Source: Sporofaciens musculi
GTDB taxonomy: Bacteria; Bacillota; Clostridia; Lachnospirales; Lachnospiraceae
Reading direction: 5' to 3'
Length of the DNA stretch: 64,000 nucleotides
Assembly: GCF_009830285.1 (NCBI RefSeq)
Contig: NZ_WUQX01000001.1
Location: 4,278,501-4,342,500 of the forward strand
Shown: positions 43,950 to 50,814 of the stretch, piece by piece
How the letters are laid out: every line of letters begins with the position of its first letter
Numbering within the stretch: position 1 is the first letter of the stretch
Notes under the pieces: model-generated
Databases searched by the model: none
The model's input: the letters and a program-made list of their open reading frames with translations, nothing else
Told to the model about the DNA's origin: nothing
Translations under genes and position numbers: made by a program

Positions 43950-45788
43950 CTATAAATTTTTTACCAATACACTATTTGTTCGCAATCGCTGCCTGTGCAG
44001 AACGTAACTTTGATAGGCGTTTTTTGCTGTCACACTTATATTGCTGTAATCCATACTTAGGACATATGTACGAGGACTTTCGTCCTCATCTTCATTCTCA
44101 TCCTCAATAGTTGCATTGGCATGATTCTTTCTTCCCTCTACTTTGCAGACAAGTGATTGCGTTTCATTTGGCAGGAAATTCAAATCCCAACGATACCTAC
44201 AATTATCTACGGGAATAATTTGCGAAACAAATTTATCAATGATACTGTCATCAAGTTTGGGATTGGAAAAATCTAATGTTTCCTCAAGTACGGCTCTTAT
44301 TTTCTCTGTGTCAAATTCTATACCATCCTCACTATCGGATAGCTCATCCATCCGTGACTTTTCTTCCATATATTTATTAAGCTCTGATTCCGTCGTATCC
44401 TTCAGCGACCTAAATTCTTCTTTTGTAATTTCCCCATCAGCCCTCATGCTGATAAGATTATCAATCTTATTTTTTAACCTTGCTATTTTTCCCTCCAATG
44501 CTGAAACGGCTGCTTGATTGTTCTTGGTGTCTGATTGATAGTATTCATTCAAGAGCCTATAAACCTCTAATATCGCATCCCTACGCTCTTGCTCTGTCCA
44601 GATACCCTCGAAAATCTTCTTAGCCATAATTTCTAACTTCCAGTCGCCAACCATACGAATGTCGCAGTACCCTTCTGTATCAAGACCATTCTTTTCTCGG
44701 AAAGCCTTACTGCCATTGTTGACCTGATTATAACACTGATACCCAAAAACCTCATCGCCCCTCTTATTAGTCCGCCACTTGTTTTTTCGGAATGTTGAAC
44801 CGCAACTGCAACGTAATTTTCTAAGCCATACATCTTGTGTTGATTTTTTTCCGTATGTTCTTTCTCCTTTGTTTACTATCATCTTTGTCGTCCGTGCCTT
44901 GCGTATTTCGCTACATTTATCCCAAACTTCCTCTGAAACAATCGGCTCAAAATCCCCTTTGACATACATATAGGTTTCTTCGTCAAGATTCTTTATCCGC
45001 TTCTGTTCCAAATAGTTATTGCTAAAGGATTTCAGATAGCAGTTATATCCTTTATAAGTGGCATTATGCAGGATACGCCCGATTTTTGAAGCAGACCAGC
45101 TCACCTGTCCATGCCCATCCTTTCTTCCAAGACGACAAAGCTCTTTTGCAATCTTAGTCTGACCTGCACCTTGTAAATACAAATCAAAAATAATCCTTAC
45201 CGTTTCTGCCTGTTCCTCATTGATTACATAGGTGCTTCCCACACGGTCATAACCAATGATATTGCCGTTTCCATACAAAACACCATTTTCACGGCTGATT
45301 TTCTGTCCTGCCCGAACACGTTCAGAAACTTTACGGCTTTCCTCTTGTGCTAAAGTTGCCATTATCGTAAGTCTAAGTTCTCCGTCCCCATCCATTGTCC
45401 AAATGTTATCTTCCACAAAATAGACTTCGATTCCAAGATTTTTCAGCTCCCTTGTCGTTACCAAAGTATCAACCGTATTTCTTGCAAAACGGCAAACTTC
45501 ACGGGTTACAATTAAGTCAAATTTTCCTGCCCTTGCATCCTCAAGCATCCTTAAAAATGCAGGACGTTTTTTTGCTTGTGTACCTGTTATTCCCTCGTCG
45601 ATATATTTTTGCAGGACATTCCAGTTACTATGCCTTTCTGTCTGGTCATCATACCACTGTAATTGGTTTTCAAGGGCTGCAAGCTGAGCCTCATGCTCTG
45701 TTGAAACTCGTCCATAATACACAACCGTCCGCTCTCTGTTCCTATCCAAAAAAATGTAAGGATTATGCCTTGCTGCTATATTTTGCAT
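43950..45788 (-). CDS. Large serine recombinase (ICE integrase)
   Basis: This 612-residue recombinase should cut and rejoin the ICE ends and target. The N-terminal resolvase domain (VVYYGRVSTEHEAQLAALENQ; catalytic Ser in GRVS, near residue 29) is followed by a recombinase domain (NGNIIGYDRV, SASKIGRILHNATYKGYNCYL), a zinc ribbon (LRCSCGS and CYNQV...C) and a coiled coil (about residues 440-495). It stops within a few bases of the ICE boundary, as is normal. TndX/TnpX-type enzymes work without another factor for integration. Confidence 0.95.
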   Translation of the reverse strand: MQNIAARHNPYIFLDRNRERTVVYYGRVSTEHEAQLAALENQLQWYDDQTERHSNWNVLQKYIDEGITGTQAKKRPAFLRMLEDARAGKFDLIVTREVCRFARNTVDTLVTTRELKNLGIEVYFVEDNIWTMDGDGELRLTIMATLAQEESRKVSERVRAGQKISRENGVLYGNGNIIGYDRVGSTYVINEEQAETVRIIFDLYLQGAGQTKIAKELCRLGRKDGHGQVSWSASKIGRILHNATYKGYNCYLKSFSNNYLEQKRIKNLDEETYMYVKGDFEPIVSEEVWDKCSEIRKARTTKMIVNKGERTYGKKSTQDVWLRKLRCSCGSTFRKNKWRTNKRGDEVFGYQCYNQVNNGSKAFREKNGLDTEGYCDIRMVGDWKLEIMAKKIFEGIWTEQERRDAILEVYRLLNEYYQSDTKNNQAAVSALEGKIARLKNKIDNLISMRADGEITKEEFRSLKDTTESELNKYMEEKSRMDELSDSEDGIEFDTEKIRAVLEETLDFSNPKLDDSIIDKFVSQIIPVDNCRYRWDLNFLPNETQSLVCKVEGRKNHANATIEDENEDEDESPRTYVLSMDYSNISVTAKNAYQSYVLHRQRLRTNSVLVKNL

Positions 45789-45830
45789 AATGAATACCTC
45801 CTTGCTTTGTTTTCATAATCGTACTAAAAA

Positions 45831-45968
45831 TCAAGCTGCTTGTGAAATGTGCAAATTATAGTGCTTGTAGATATTCATATATGTTTCCTTATTTACAAGC
45901 CCCTTTTCAAAAAGAAACTCAATTAACATAGCAGCAGCATACTCTTTATCAATCTTAATTTTATCCAT
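45831..45968 (-). CDS. Small protein (45 residues), coupled to the MazF-like toxin gene
   Basis: The gene starts with ATGGATAA, in which its ATG overlaps the TAA stop of the PemK/MazF gene, and ends with TGA at 45831-45833. The product, with [19 protein letters not shown] in its centre, reads as two short helices, similar to the SHOCT-like small proteins seen next to ICE recombinases. It is too short to assign a function. It lies 42 bases before the recombinase start and might modulate excision or act with the toxin. Both ideas are inference. Confidence 0.7.
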   Translation of the reverse strand: MDKIKIDKEYAAAMLIEFLFEKGLVNKETYMNIYKHYNLHISQAA

Positions 45969-46329
45969 TCTGATGCCCTCCTTTGAGAGAAATACTAATG
46001 GCAAGAGCCTTGTCTACTCTTGCCATTATGTTATCGGGCATCATTCCCATATACTGTTTTAACCGCTGCTTATCAATCGTCCGTATCTGTTCAAGCAGGA
46101 TAATAGAGTCCTTATCAAGCCCCTCAAAATCCTTTACTGAGGTATGTGTTGGTAATTTTGCTTTTGTGTGTACTCGGCTCGTAATCGCTGCAATAATAAC
46201 TGTCGGGCTGTGTCTGTTGCCTGTATTGTTTGAGATAATAAGCACAGGTCTTGTGCCGCCCTGCTCCGAACCAACAACGGGATTAAGTTCTGCGTAGAAA
46301 ACATCTCCACGCCTGATTATTCTTTCCAT
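45961..46329 (-). CDS. PemK/MazF family toxin
   Basis: This 122-residue endoribonuclease-type protein has the MazF core: [30 protein letters not shown] and [14 protein letters not shown], including the Arg and Thr/Ser positions of the RNA-cleaving pocket. No MazE-like antitoxin gene precedes it. The 600 bases upstream contain no clear ORF on this strand. It is followed by, and coupled to, a 45-residue gene. In ICEs of this type a lone PemK/MazF gene beside the recombinase is common and may stabilise the element or regulate its RNA. Confidence 0.88.
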   Translation of the reverse strand: MERIIRRGDVFYAELNPVVGSEQGGTRPVLIISNNTGNRHSPTVIIAAITSRVHTKAKLPTHTSVKDFEGLDKDSIILLEQIRTIDKQRLKQYMGMMPDNIMARVDKALAISISLKGGHQNG

Positions 46330-46937
46330 AGTATCTGACCTCCTATCTGGAATAAGACAGGCGTAACCTGCCTATGTAGCAGCCAGACACAAGGAAGTAT
46401 TTAAGGTCGGGAGAGCATAAAACAAAGCTCTGTTTCCATAGACCGCCTTGTATCTGGCATTATGATAGGAGCATCTCTATTTGTCCTCGACACCCCGAAA
46501 TGCAAATGCGTCATAAACGCAGGGAAATCGCCAAACGGTCAGCAGCGAACTGACGCCACGGGAGTTCCACCCCAACTGTCGGTCTGACAGAGCCGCCCTC
46601 ATTGCCTGCGACGGATTGAGTACCGTTCGGGCTGTGACTGGACGGGAGTACCATTATTCTCTTTGTGGGTCATGGCGAAATCGGGAGCTGCCCGATATTT
46701 TGAGTCGGTATTTGACCGCTCACCACCTTTCATCGCTATTCTGCTAATCGGCAGGTCATGGCGTACCGCTGCACACGCTTATGCTCATCACAATCACAAA
46801 GAGGAAGTATTTGGCGAATGACTATTCAGTTGTCAAGGAACAATCCCGTTTTCGCCATACAAAGGAAAACGGGGCGAAGGCTTTTTTTTTTGCCTTACAC
46901 CCCATAGTCCTTGAAAACCTTCGATTTTCCCCTCTAC
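46330..46937. other. Conserved-looking noncoding ICE region between sigma-like and MazF-like genes
   Basis: There are 608 bases without a convincing gene. The left 400 bases are GC-richer than the flanks and contain structure: a hairpin ATCGGG-AGCTG-CCCGAT (46680-46696), and GGTCATGGCG repeated about 90 bases apart (46668 and 46758 region). A T9 tract near 46887 is followed by CCTTGAAAACCTTCG. The region could hold the promoter of the integration module, a regulatory RNA, or an accessory DNA site for excision. None of these is proven by sequence alone. Confidence 0.45.
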
Positions 46938-47363
46938 TCAAAAAACTTTTTTTAATTTTTCTTTGAGCCTGTCCATCCGTCTGTAAACTGCTTTCTCCGT
47001 AGTATTGAGTTGTGATGCAATCTCATGTGTGGAATAGCCCTGTATTTTCATTACAACGATTTTCAGGGTAAGCCTGTCCACCATAATGAGGATTTGATAA
47101 AGCTGCTGATTTTCAATACTGTCCAGAAACTCCTCAACTGTCCTCACTTCGGGTTGTGCCGTATCCTCGGCAAATTCCTCAAGGTATGTATCTGCATCTA
47201 ATAATCTGCGATAGTACCGTCTGTCGGAATTAAAGACCGCCCAATCGTGAATACGAAGCTGCTTGATGGTGTCCTCGCTAACGCCCAAGCCCCTCAACTG
47301 CTTTTCCTCGGCTTCTTTCCAGAGCCGCCATTTCTTTTCTTCTCTGCCATAATTGAATGACAT
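46938..47363 (-). CDS. Sigma-70-like ICE regulator (Tn916 Orf7-like)
   Basis: This 141-residue protein ends in a region-4-like helix-turn-helix (LTLKIVVMKIQGYSTHEIASQLNTTEKAVYRRMDRLKEKL), so it probably binds DNA or RNA polymerase. The first half (SFNYGREEKKWRLWKEAEEKQL) is typical of the small sigma-like proteins of Tn916/Tn1549 elements, which promote excision genes. The ATG at 47363 follows GGAGGTAACGAG. The frame extends upstream to 47483 but without support. Confidence 0.85.
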   Translation of the reverse strand: MSFNYGREEKKWRLWKEAEEKQLRGLGVSEDTIKQLRIHDWAVFNSDRRYYRRLLDADTYLEEFAEDTAQPEVRTVEEFLDSIENQQLYQILIMVDRLTLKIVVMKIQGYSTHEIASQLNTTEKAVYRRMDRLKEKLKKVF

Positions 47364-47660
47364 TCTCGTTACCTCCAATCTGAATTTTTTGAAAATCCAA
47401 ATTGGCAGGCGGCGAACGGCATCCAATCCCAGAAACAGCCTTGCGGCGTATTTCTGCAAAAAACGACAAAAGAAAAACCGCAAAGGCTGTCATACCTTCA
47501 CGGTTTAAGGAGATTCTATTGCTAATATGTAGATATTTGACTTCTACTTGTTGGGTGCAAAGCCCCCTTGTGCTGACAAGGATTTTTTTAACGGCTTACC
47601 CATCCATCCTTTATATGGTATATGTAAATAGAAATCACTGCTTGCAGGCAATAAAAATCC

Positions 47661-47689
47661 CTCCAAACTTCAAAAAAGCGAAGTCGGAG
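47661..47689 (-). terminator. Terminator upstream of the sigma-like gene
   Basis: On the minus strand CTCC-ACTTC pairs with GAAGT-GGAG around TTTTTT-containing loop bases, followed by GGATTTTTATT. The 435-base gap 47364-47798 otherwise carries no gene. This hairpin and the two to its right would stop readthrough from the cargo into the integration module. Confidence 0.72.
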
Positions 47690-47712
47690 AGATTTCAAAG
47701 TATGACAAATCA

Positions 47713-47747
47713 GCCCACCCGAACATCGTTTTTTTTATTCGGTGGGC
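47713..47747 (-). terminator. GC-rich hairpin in the cargo/integration module junction
   Basis: GCCCACC-GAA (47713-47723, one bulge) pairs with TTC-GGTGGGC (47738-47747). The loop holds eight T/A bases. It is the middle of three stacked hairpins and may act as an attenuator, as in Tn916-family leader regions. Confidence 0.6.
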
Positions 47748-47765
47748 TTGTCTCCTGTCTATGGT

Positions 47766-47819
47766 TATATAAAAAGCAGAGCCGACAAACTGTGATTCTC
47801 ACAATTTCATCGGCTCTGC
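47766..47819 (-). terminator. Terminator of the cargo operon, overlapping the end of the KTR gene
   Basis: The perfect 10-bp stem GCAGAGCCGA (47776-47785) / TCGGCTCTGC (47810-47819) is followed on the minus strand by TTTTTATATAA. The 5' arm lies in the last codons of the KTR gene. Confidence 0.85.
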
Positions 47820-47996
47820 GTCTAAAGCGTCTGGCTCTTTGATGACTGTTACTTGTAAATTCTTTGCTTCAATCAATGTTTCCTGTCTGCATTTCGGACA
47901 GTAGAGAGGATAATTTATCAGAACAGTATCCTCCCTAACCCTATTACGGGTTTTATTTCCGCAAAGAGGGCATAATATCCATTCTGTTTTCTTCAT
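47799..47996 (-). CDS. Cysteine-rich KTR family protein
   Basis: This 65-residue protein has two Cys-x-x-Cys pairs (CPLCGNKT and YCPKCRQ), a small zinc knuckle, and the family N-terminus KKTEWILCP. This family almost always sits beside resistance or cargo genes of Tn916/Tn1549-type ICEs. Its function is unknown. It lies 30 bases after the methyltransferase gene in the cargo operon, and its 3' end overlaps a terminator. Confidence 0.9.
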   Translation of the reverse strand: MKKTEWILCPLCGNKTRNRVREDTVLINYPLYCPKCRQETLIEAKNLQVTVIKEPDALDAEPMKL

Positions 47997-48026
47997 TTTC
48001 CTATCTCAATCTCCCATTTCTTTTAT

Positions 48027-48692
48027 TCATTTAATCCCTAAGATTCCAACTTGCATATAGGAACACCAGAAAATTTCTACATTCTTAAATCCACACTCTT
48101 GTAAAATATGAATTTGCTCCATGATAGTGATTGGATAATACTCTGTATTATATCTAAGAATATGATTTTGACATTCCTTTTCGCTCTTTCCATTATTGTA
48201 CTGATAATTTTTCCACCGCTCCAAATACAGAGTTTTCATCATATCATTATTAGGTGCAAAATTTTCTACTGTGAAAAACAGACCGTTCTTTTTCAAGGCA
48301 TTATAGCAATTTTTAATACTGATAATTCTATCTTCGTGTTCAAGATAATGATTAAGTAATATCGCTGTTATGACATCAAAATTTGAATCATACCCTAAAC
48401 TTTGTATTGGAATTTGTAAAAACTCCATATTTGAAGAACAGATACGTTCTTTCGCTATTCTTAACATCTGGGGCGAATTATCACAACAAACCATATTCTT
48501 AACTTGAGGATTCTTGATTGCTATACTCGCCATTTTCCCTGTCCCGCAGCCTATGTCTAACCATGTGATGGGTGTTTGGAAAACAATCGTGACAATATCT
48601 GCTATTTGCTTAAAATATTCTTCATAATATGGCAAAGTAGCCGCTATACTCTTATCATATTCTTCTGGTAAAAATGCCTGCTTACAACACAT
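48027..48692 (-). CDS. Class I SAM-dependent methyltransferase
   Basis: This 221-residue protein has the SAM-binding motif WLDIGCGTGKMASIA (residues about 44-58), motif II-like VCCDNSPQMLRIAKE and motif IV FDVITAILLNHYLEH. The acceptor is unknown; relatives methylate tRNA or small molecules. It starts eight bases after the acetyltransferase stop, so both enzymes are made together. Its composition is AT-rich relative to the conjugation genes to the right, which fits recent cargo. A resistance or detoxification role is plausible but not shown. Confidence 0.85.
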   Translation of the reverse strand: MCCKQAFLPEEYDKSIAATLPYYEEYFKQIADIVTIVFQTPITWLDIGCGTGKMASIAIKNPQVKNMVCCDNSPQMLRIAKERICSSNMEFLQIPIQSLGYDSNFDVITAILLNHYLEHEDRIISIKNCYNALKKNGLFFTVENFAPNNDMMKTLYLERWKNYQYNNGKSEKECQNHILRYNTEYYPITIMEQIHILQECGFKNVEIFWCSYMQVGILGIK

Positions 48693-48700
48693 AGAAACAC

Positions 48701-49321
48701 CTACTCAAAATCATCTAAATAACACTGTAACTTTTCAGCAAATTTTCCGATATGTACGCCGTCAACAAACGAATGATGCACTTGCACTGAAATCGGCATC
48801 CATATCTTTCCATTTTTTTCATAGAATCTTCCCCAATCAAATAAGGGCGTTGCATTGTCTTTTTTCCCAGATTCCGTGTGGGAAATATGAGTATATGACA
48901 CCCACGGAAAAGATGAAAACTGATAAATATCATTTGCCATCGGTGCAGTAAAATACTCCGTCTGATTCTCTTCCGTTTCCTTTGCCAAAGCAACATAATC
49001 TTCTATACTTTCCTGCATAGGGACATTGACTACCTTAAAAAGCTCTGTGTCTTTGTTAAGATATGTAAATGATGTATTGATAGTTTCAAAAATGGCGGGC
49101 TTCCCCTCCACAAAGCGGCATCGAAACGCTTCAATCTCATTTGCACATTTTGTCACCGCATAAACAAAAGAAAAAGTAAACGAATACCTTCTTTTCTTTA
49201 CATACGATAAAAAATTTGTTATATCCACGTCAAAAGTCACGCAATACTGTGGCTGAACACTATTTCTAAATATTTCATAGTGCATCGCTCTTTCCCATGT
49301 AGATACATCAATGAACTGCAT
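48701..49321 (-). CDS. Chloramphenicol acetyltransferase family protein
   Basis: This 206-residue protein is of the CAT trimer family, which moves acetyl from acetyl-CoA to a hydroxyl group. The catalytic His motif is HHSFVDG (normally HHxxxDG), near residue 185. SSFPWVSYTHI and PISVQVHHS are the other conserved blocks. It is shorter and diverged from the well-known catA/catP proteins I recall, so chloramphenicol as substrate is likely but not certain. AAGGAGG precedes the ATG, and a perfect consensus promoter lies just upstream. First gene of the cargo operon. Confidence 0.85.
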   Translation of the reverse strand: MQFIDVSTWERAMHYEIFRNSVQPQYCVTFDVDITNFLSYVKKRRYSFTFSFVYAVTKCANEIEAFRCRFVEGKPAIFETINTSFTYLNKDTELFKVVNVPMQESIEDYVALAKETEENQTEYFTAPMANDIYQFSSFPWVSYTHISHTESGKKDNATPLFDWGRFYEKNGKIWMPISVQVHHSFVDGVHIGKFAEKLQCYLDDFE

Positions 49322-49352
49322 AAAACATCCTCCTTATACTGATTTTCTTTCT

Positions 49353-49381
49353 ATTATACCCGATTAGTTGTATGATGTCAA
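49353..49381 (-). promoter_or_regulatory. Perfect consensus sigma-A promoter of the acetyltransferase operon
   Basis: On the minus strand TTGACA (49376-49381) and TATAAT (49353-49358) are both exact consensus, spaced by 17 bases. Unregulated, this would be very strong. Operator-like repeats overlap the -35. Confidence 0.93.
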
Positions 49382-49397
49382 TACGTTGTATTATGTC
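49367..49397. promoter_or_regulatory. 13-bp direct repeat overlapping the acetyltransferase promoter
   Basis: GTTGTATGATGTC (49367-49379) and GTTGTATTATGTC (49385-49397) differ by one base and repeat with an 18-base period, covering the -35 and upstream side. They are candidate operators for the GntR regulator encoded next door. No identical sequence was found upstream of that regulator. Confidence 0.7.
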
Positions 49398-49403
49398 TTT
49401 GGC

Positions 49404-49438
49404 TAAAAAAACGGCACTCGCTTTCACTTGCAAGTGCC
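49404..49438 (-). terminator. Terminator of the GntR regulator gene
   Basis: On the minus strand GGCACT (49433-49438) pairs with AGTGCC (49413-49418), followed by GTTTTTTTAGCC. It lies nine bases after the gntR stop codon and separates it from the acetyltransferase promoter. Confidence 0.8.
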
Positions 49439-49447
49439 ACACAATAA

Positions 49448-50119
49448 TCATTCAATATTCAATTCTTTTATAGCGTGCATAATATGAATCCTCATAGCGT
49501 TCTTTGCCCCTTCGGCGTTACGTTGTTCCAAAAATTCCATTATCATCCTATGGTCGCCTATCGTATCATTGATTGCCTTTTCACTCTGAATTGACAATAC
49601 CACTCCTTTTGAAATAGCCTGATATAATATTGGCATGAGTTTATTCATAAATTCGTTATGGGTAGCTTGTGCAATCGCTTTATGAAAAGCATGTTCGTCT
49701 TTAGTTCTGTCCTTTCCACTCTTAATTTCATTTTCAATCTGCTTTCCATAATCAATTATCCTTTTTATCTCTGCATCTGTCCCTCTTATAGCCGCAAGAT
49801 AAGCTGCTTCTGGTTCAAAAATCAGCCGCATTTCATATAGGTCTTTTGCATTTACTTTGACAGAAGAAAGTTGTTCCAAATCCTGTGGTTGTTCAAGTAT
49901 TTTTTCAGTAACATAAGTTCCCTTACCACGTCGGATTTCCAGTATATCATAAGCAACTAATATTCTTATCGCTTCTCGCAATGTTGTCCTACTTACATTG
50001 AGTTCTTCCGATAAGTCTAATTCATTTGGAAGTTTATCCCCAACTGAAAAACGCTTTTCTATTGTTATCATCGACAAAATACTATCTGCAACGCTTTGGG
50101 AAAGCATTTTATTCTTCAT
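49448..50119 (-). CDS. GntR/FadR-type (FCD domain) transcriptional regulator
   Basis: This 223-residue regulator has an N-terminal winged helix (GDKLPNELDLSEELNVSRTTLREAIRIL core, residues 27-54) and a C-terminal all-helical FCD ligand domain (about 85-215) with DEHAFHKAIAQATHN, which in the family binds a metal or small acid. It likely represses the adjacent acetyltransferase operon through the 13-bp repeats, and itself. It is transcribed from its own promoter and terminated before the cargo operon. Effector unknown. Confidence 0.9.
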   Translation of the reverse strand: MKNKMLSQSVADSILSMITIEKRFSVGDKLPNELDLSEELNVSRTTLREAIRILVAYDILEIRRGKGTYVTEKILEQPQDLEQLSSVKVNAKDLYEMRLIFEPEAAYLAAIRGTDAEIKRIIDYGKQIENEIKSGKDRTKDEHAFHKAIAQATHNEFMNKLMPILYQAISKGVVLSIQSEKAINDTIGDHRMIMEFLEQRNAEGAKNAMRIHIMHAIKELNIE

Positions 50120-50148
50120 GGCTGTACCACCTTTTTCTTTTTCTGAAT

Positions 50149-50177
50149 ATTATACTATGTATCATCCATAACTTCAA
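50149..50177 (-). promoter_or_regulatory. Promoter of the GntR regulator gene
   Basis: On the minus strand TTGAAG (50172-50177), 17 bases and perfect TATAAT (50149-50154). It is about 30 bases from the gntR start codon. Confidence 0.75.
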
Positions 50178-50343
50178 ATGGAATCACATGCTATGTTTCA
50201 TTTCCAAAGTCTCTCCATATAAAATCCCTCAATATTCAGCAATGCCATCCTCACATCTCGATTCAAATTCTTATAGATAATCCATTTCCCAATTTATACC
50301 GTTTGTTCTCCGATTTAGCATTTGTAGTTCCTATTCTTAGAGA

Positions 50344-50374
50344 TTCTATCTCGTTTAATGAGAATTTCTATCTC
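50344..50374. promoter_or_regulatory. Repeat elements upstream of the XRE regulator gene (possible operator)
   Basis: TTCTATCTC occurs at 50344-50352 and at 50366-50374 (22-base period), and TCTC (50349-50352) faces GAGA (50360-50363). The stretch lies 45 bases before the XRE start codon, a likely place for autoregulation. The rest of the 299-base gap between the divergent regulators shows no gene. Confidence 0.45.
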
Positions 50375-50418
50375 TGTAAAATGGAACATGACAAAATTTA
50401 AGCATAGGCGGTGAACAT

Positions 50419-50787
50419 ATGGAATTTGTAAGAAACAAGAAAAACAGATACGGATTTGACTTCACTCCAATCGGTTTAGAAATCAAAAAAGCCCGTGAAG
50501 CCCAGAAAATAACACGGGAAAACTTGGCTGAAACACTCGACATCTCCCCAAGACACCTCCAAGCAATCGAACTTGAAGGAAAGCACCCAAGTCTTGGGCT
50601 TTTGACCTATATTGCTGAAATGTTCGATATTCCCATTGACCCGTACATATTTAAAAAAGAGACAGGCACAAAAAGCGTTATGCGAAAACGCTTAGATATG
50701 CTTCTGGATAAATTAGATGATAAGGATTTATCCATTCTTGAAGCAACTGCAACTGCCTTATGTAAGGCAAAAGAGCCAGAGGAATAA
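50419..50787 (+). CDS. XRE-family helix-turn-helix regulator of the ICE
   Basis: This 122-residue repressor-type protein has a helix-turn-helix (IGLEIKKAREAQKITRENLAE, then LDISPRHLQAIELEGKHPSL), residues about 18-65, and a short C-terminal helical region. It lies at the junction of cargo and conjugation module on the opposite strand, the usual place for the Tn1549-type XRE regulator that controls transfer genes. GGCGGTGAAC precedes the ATG. It is convergent with the hydrolase gene, 27 bases apart. Confidence 0.9.
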   Translation: MEFVRNKKNRYGFDFTPIGLEIKKAREAQKITRENLAETLDISPRHLQAIELEGKHPSLGLLTYIAEMFDIPIDPYIFKKETGTKSVMRKRLDMLLDKLDDKDLSILEATATALCKAKEPEE

Positions 50788-50814
50788 ACCTCTGGTTTTT
50801 CTTTTGCCATATGC

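Noticed and set aside
46781..46966. Plus-strand open frame of 61 codons near the sigma-like gene
   Set aside because: No ribosome site, low-complexity poly-Phe stretch from the T9 tract, and its end overlaps the sigma-like gene on the other strand.
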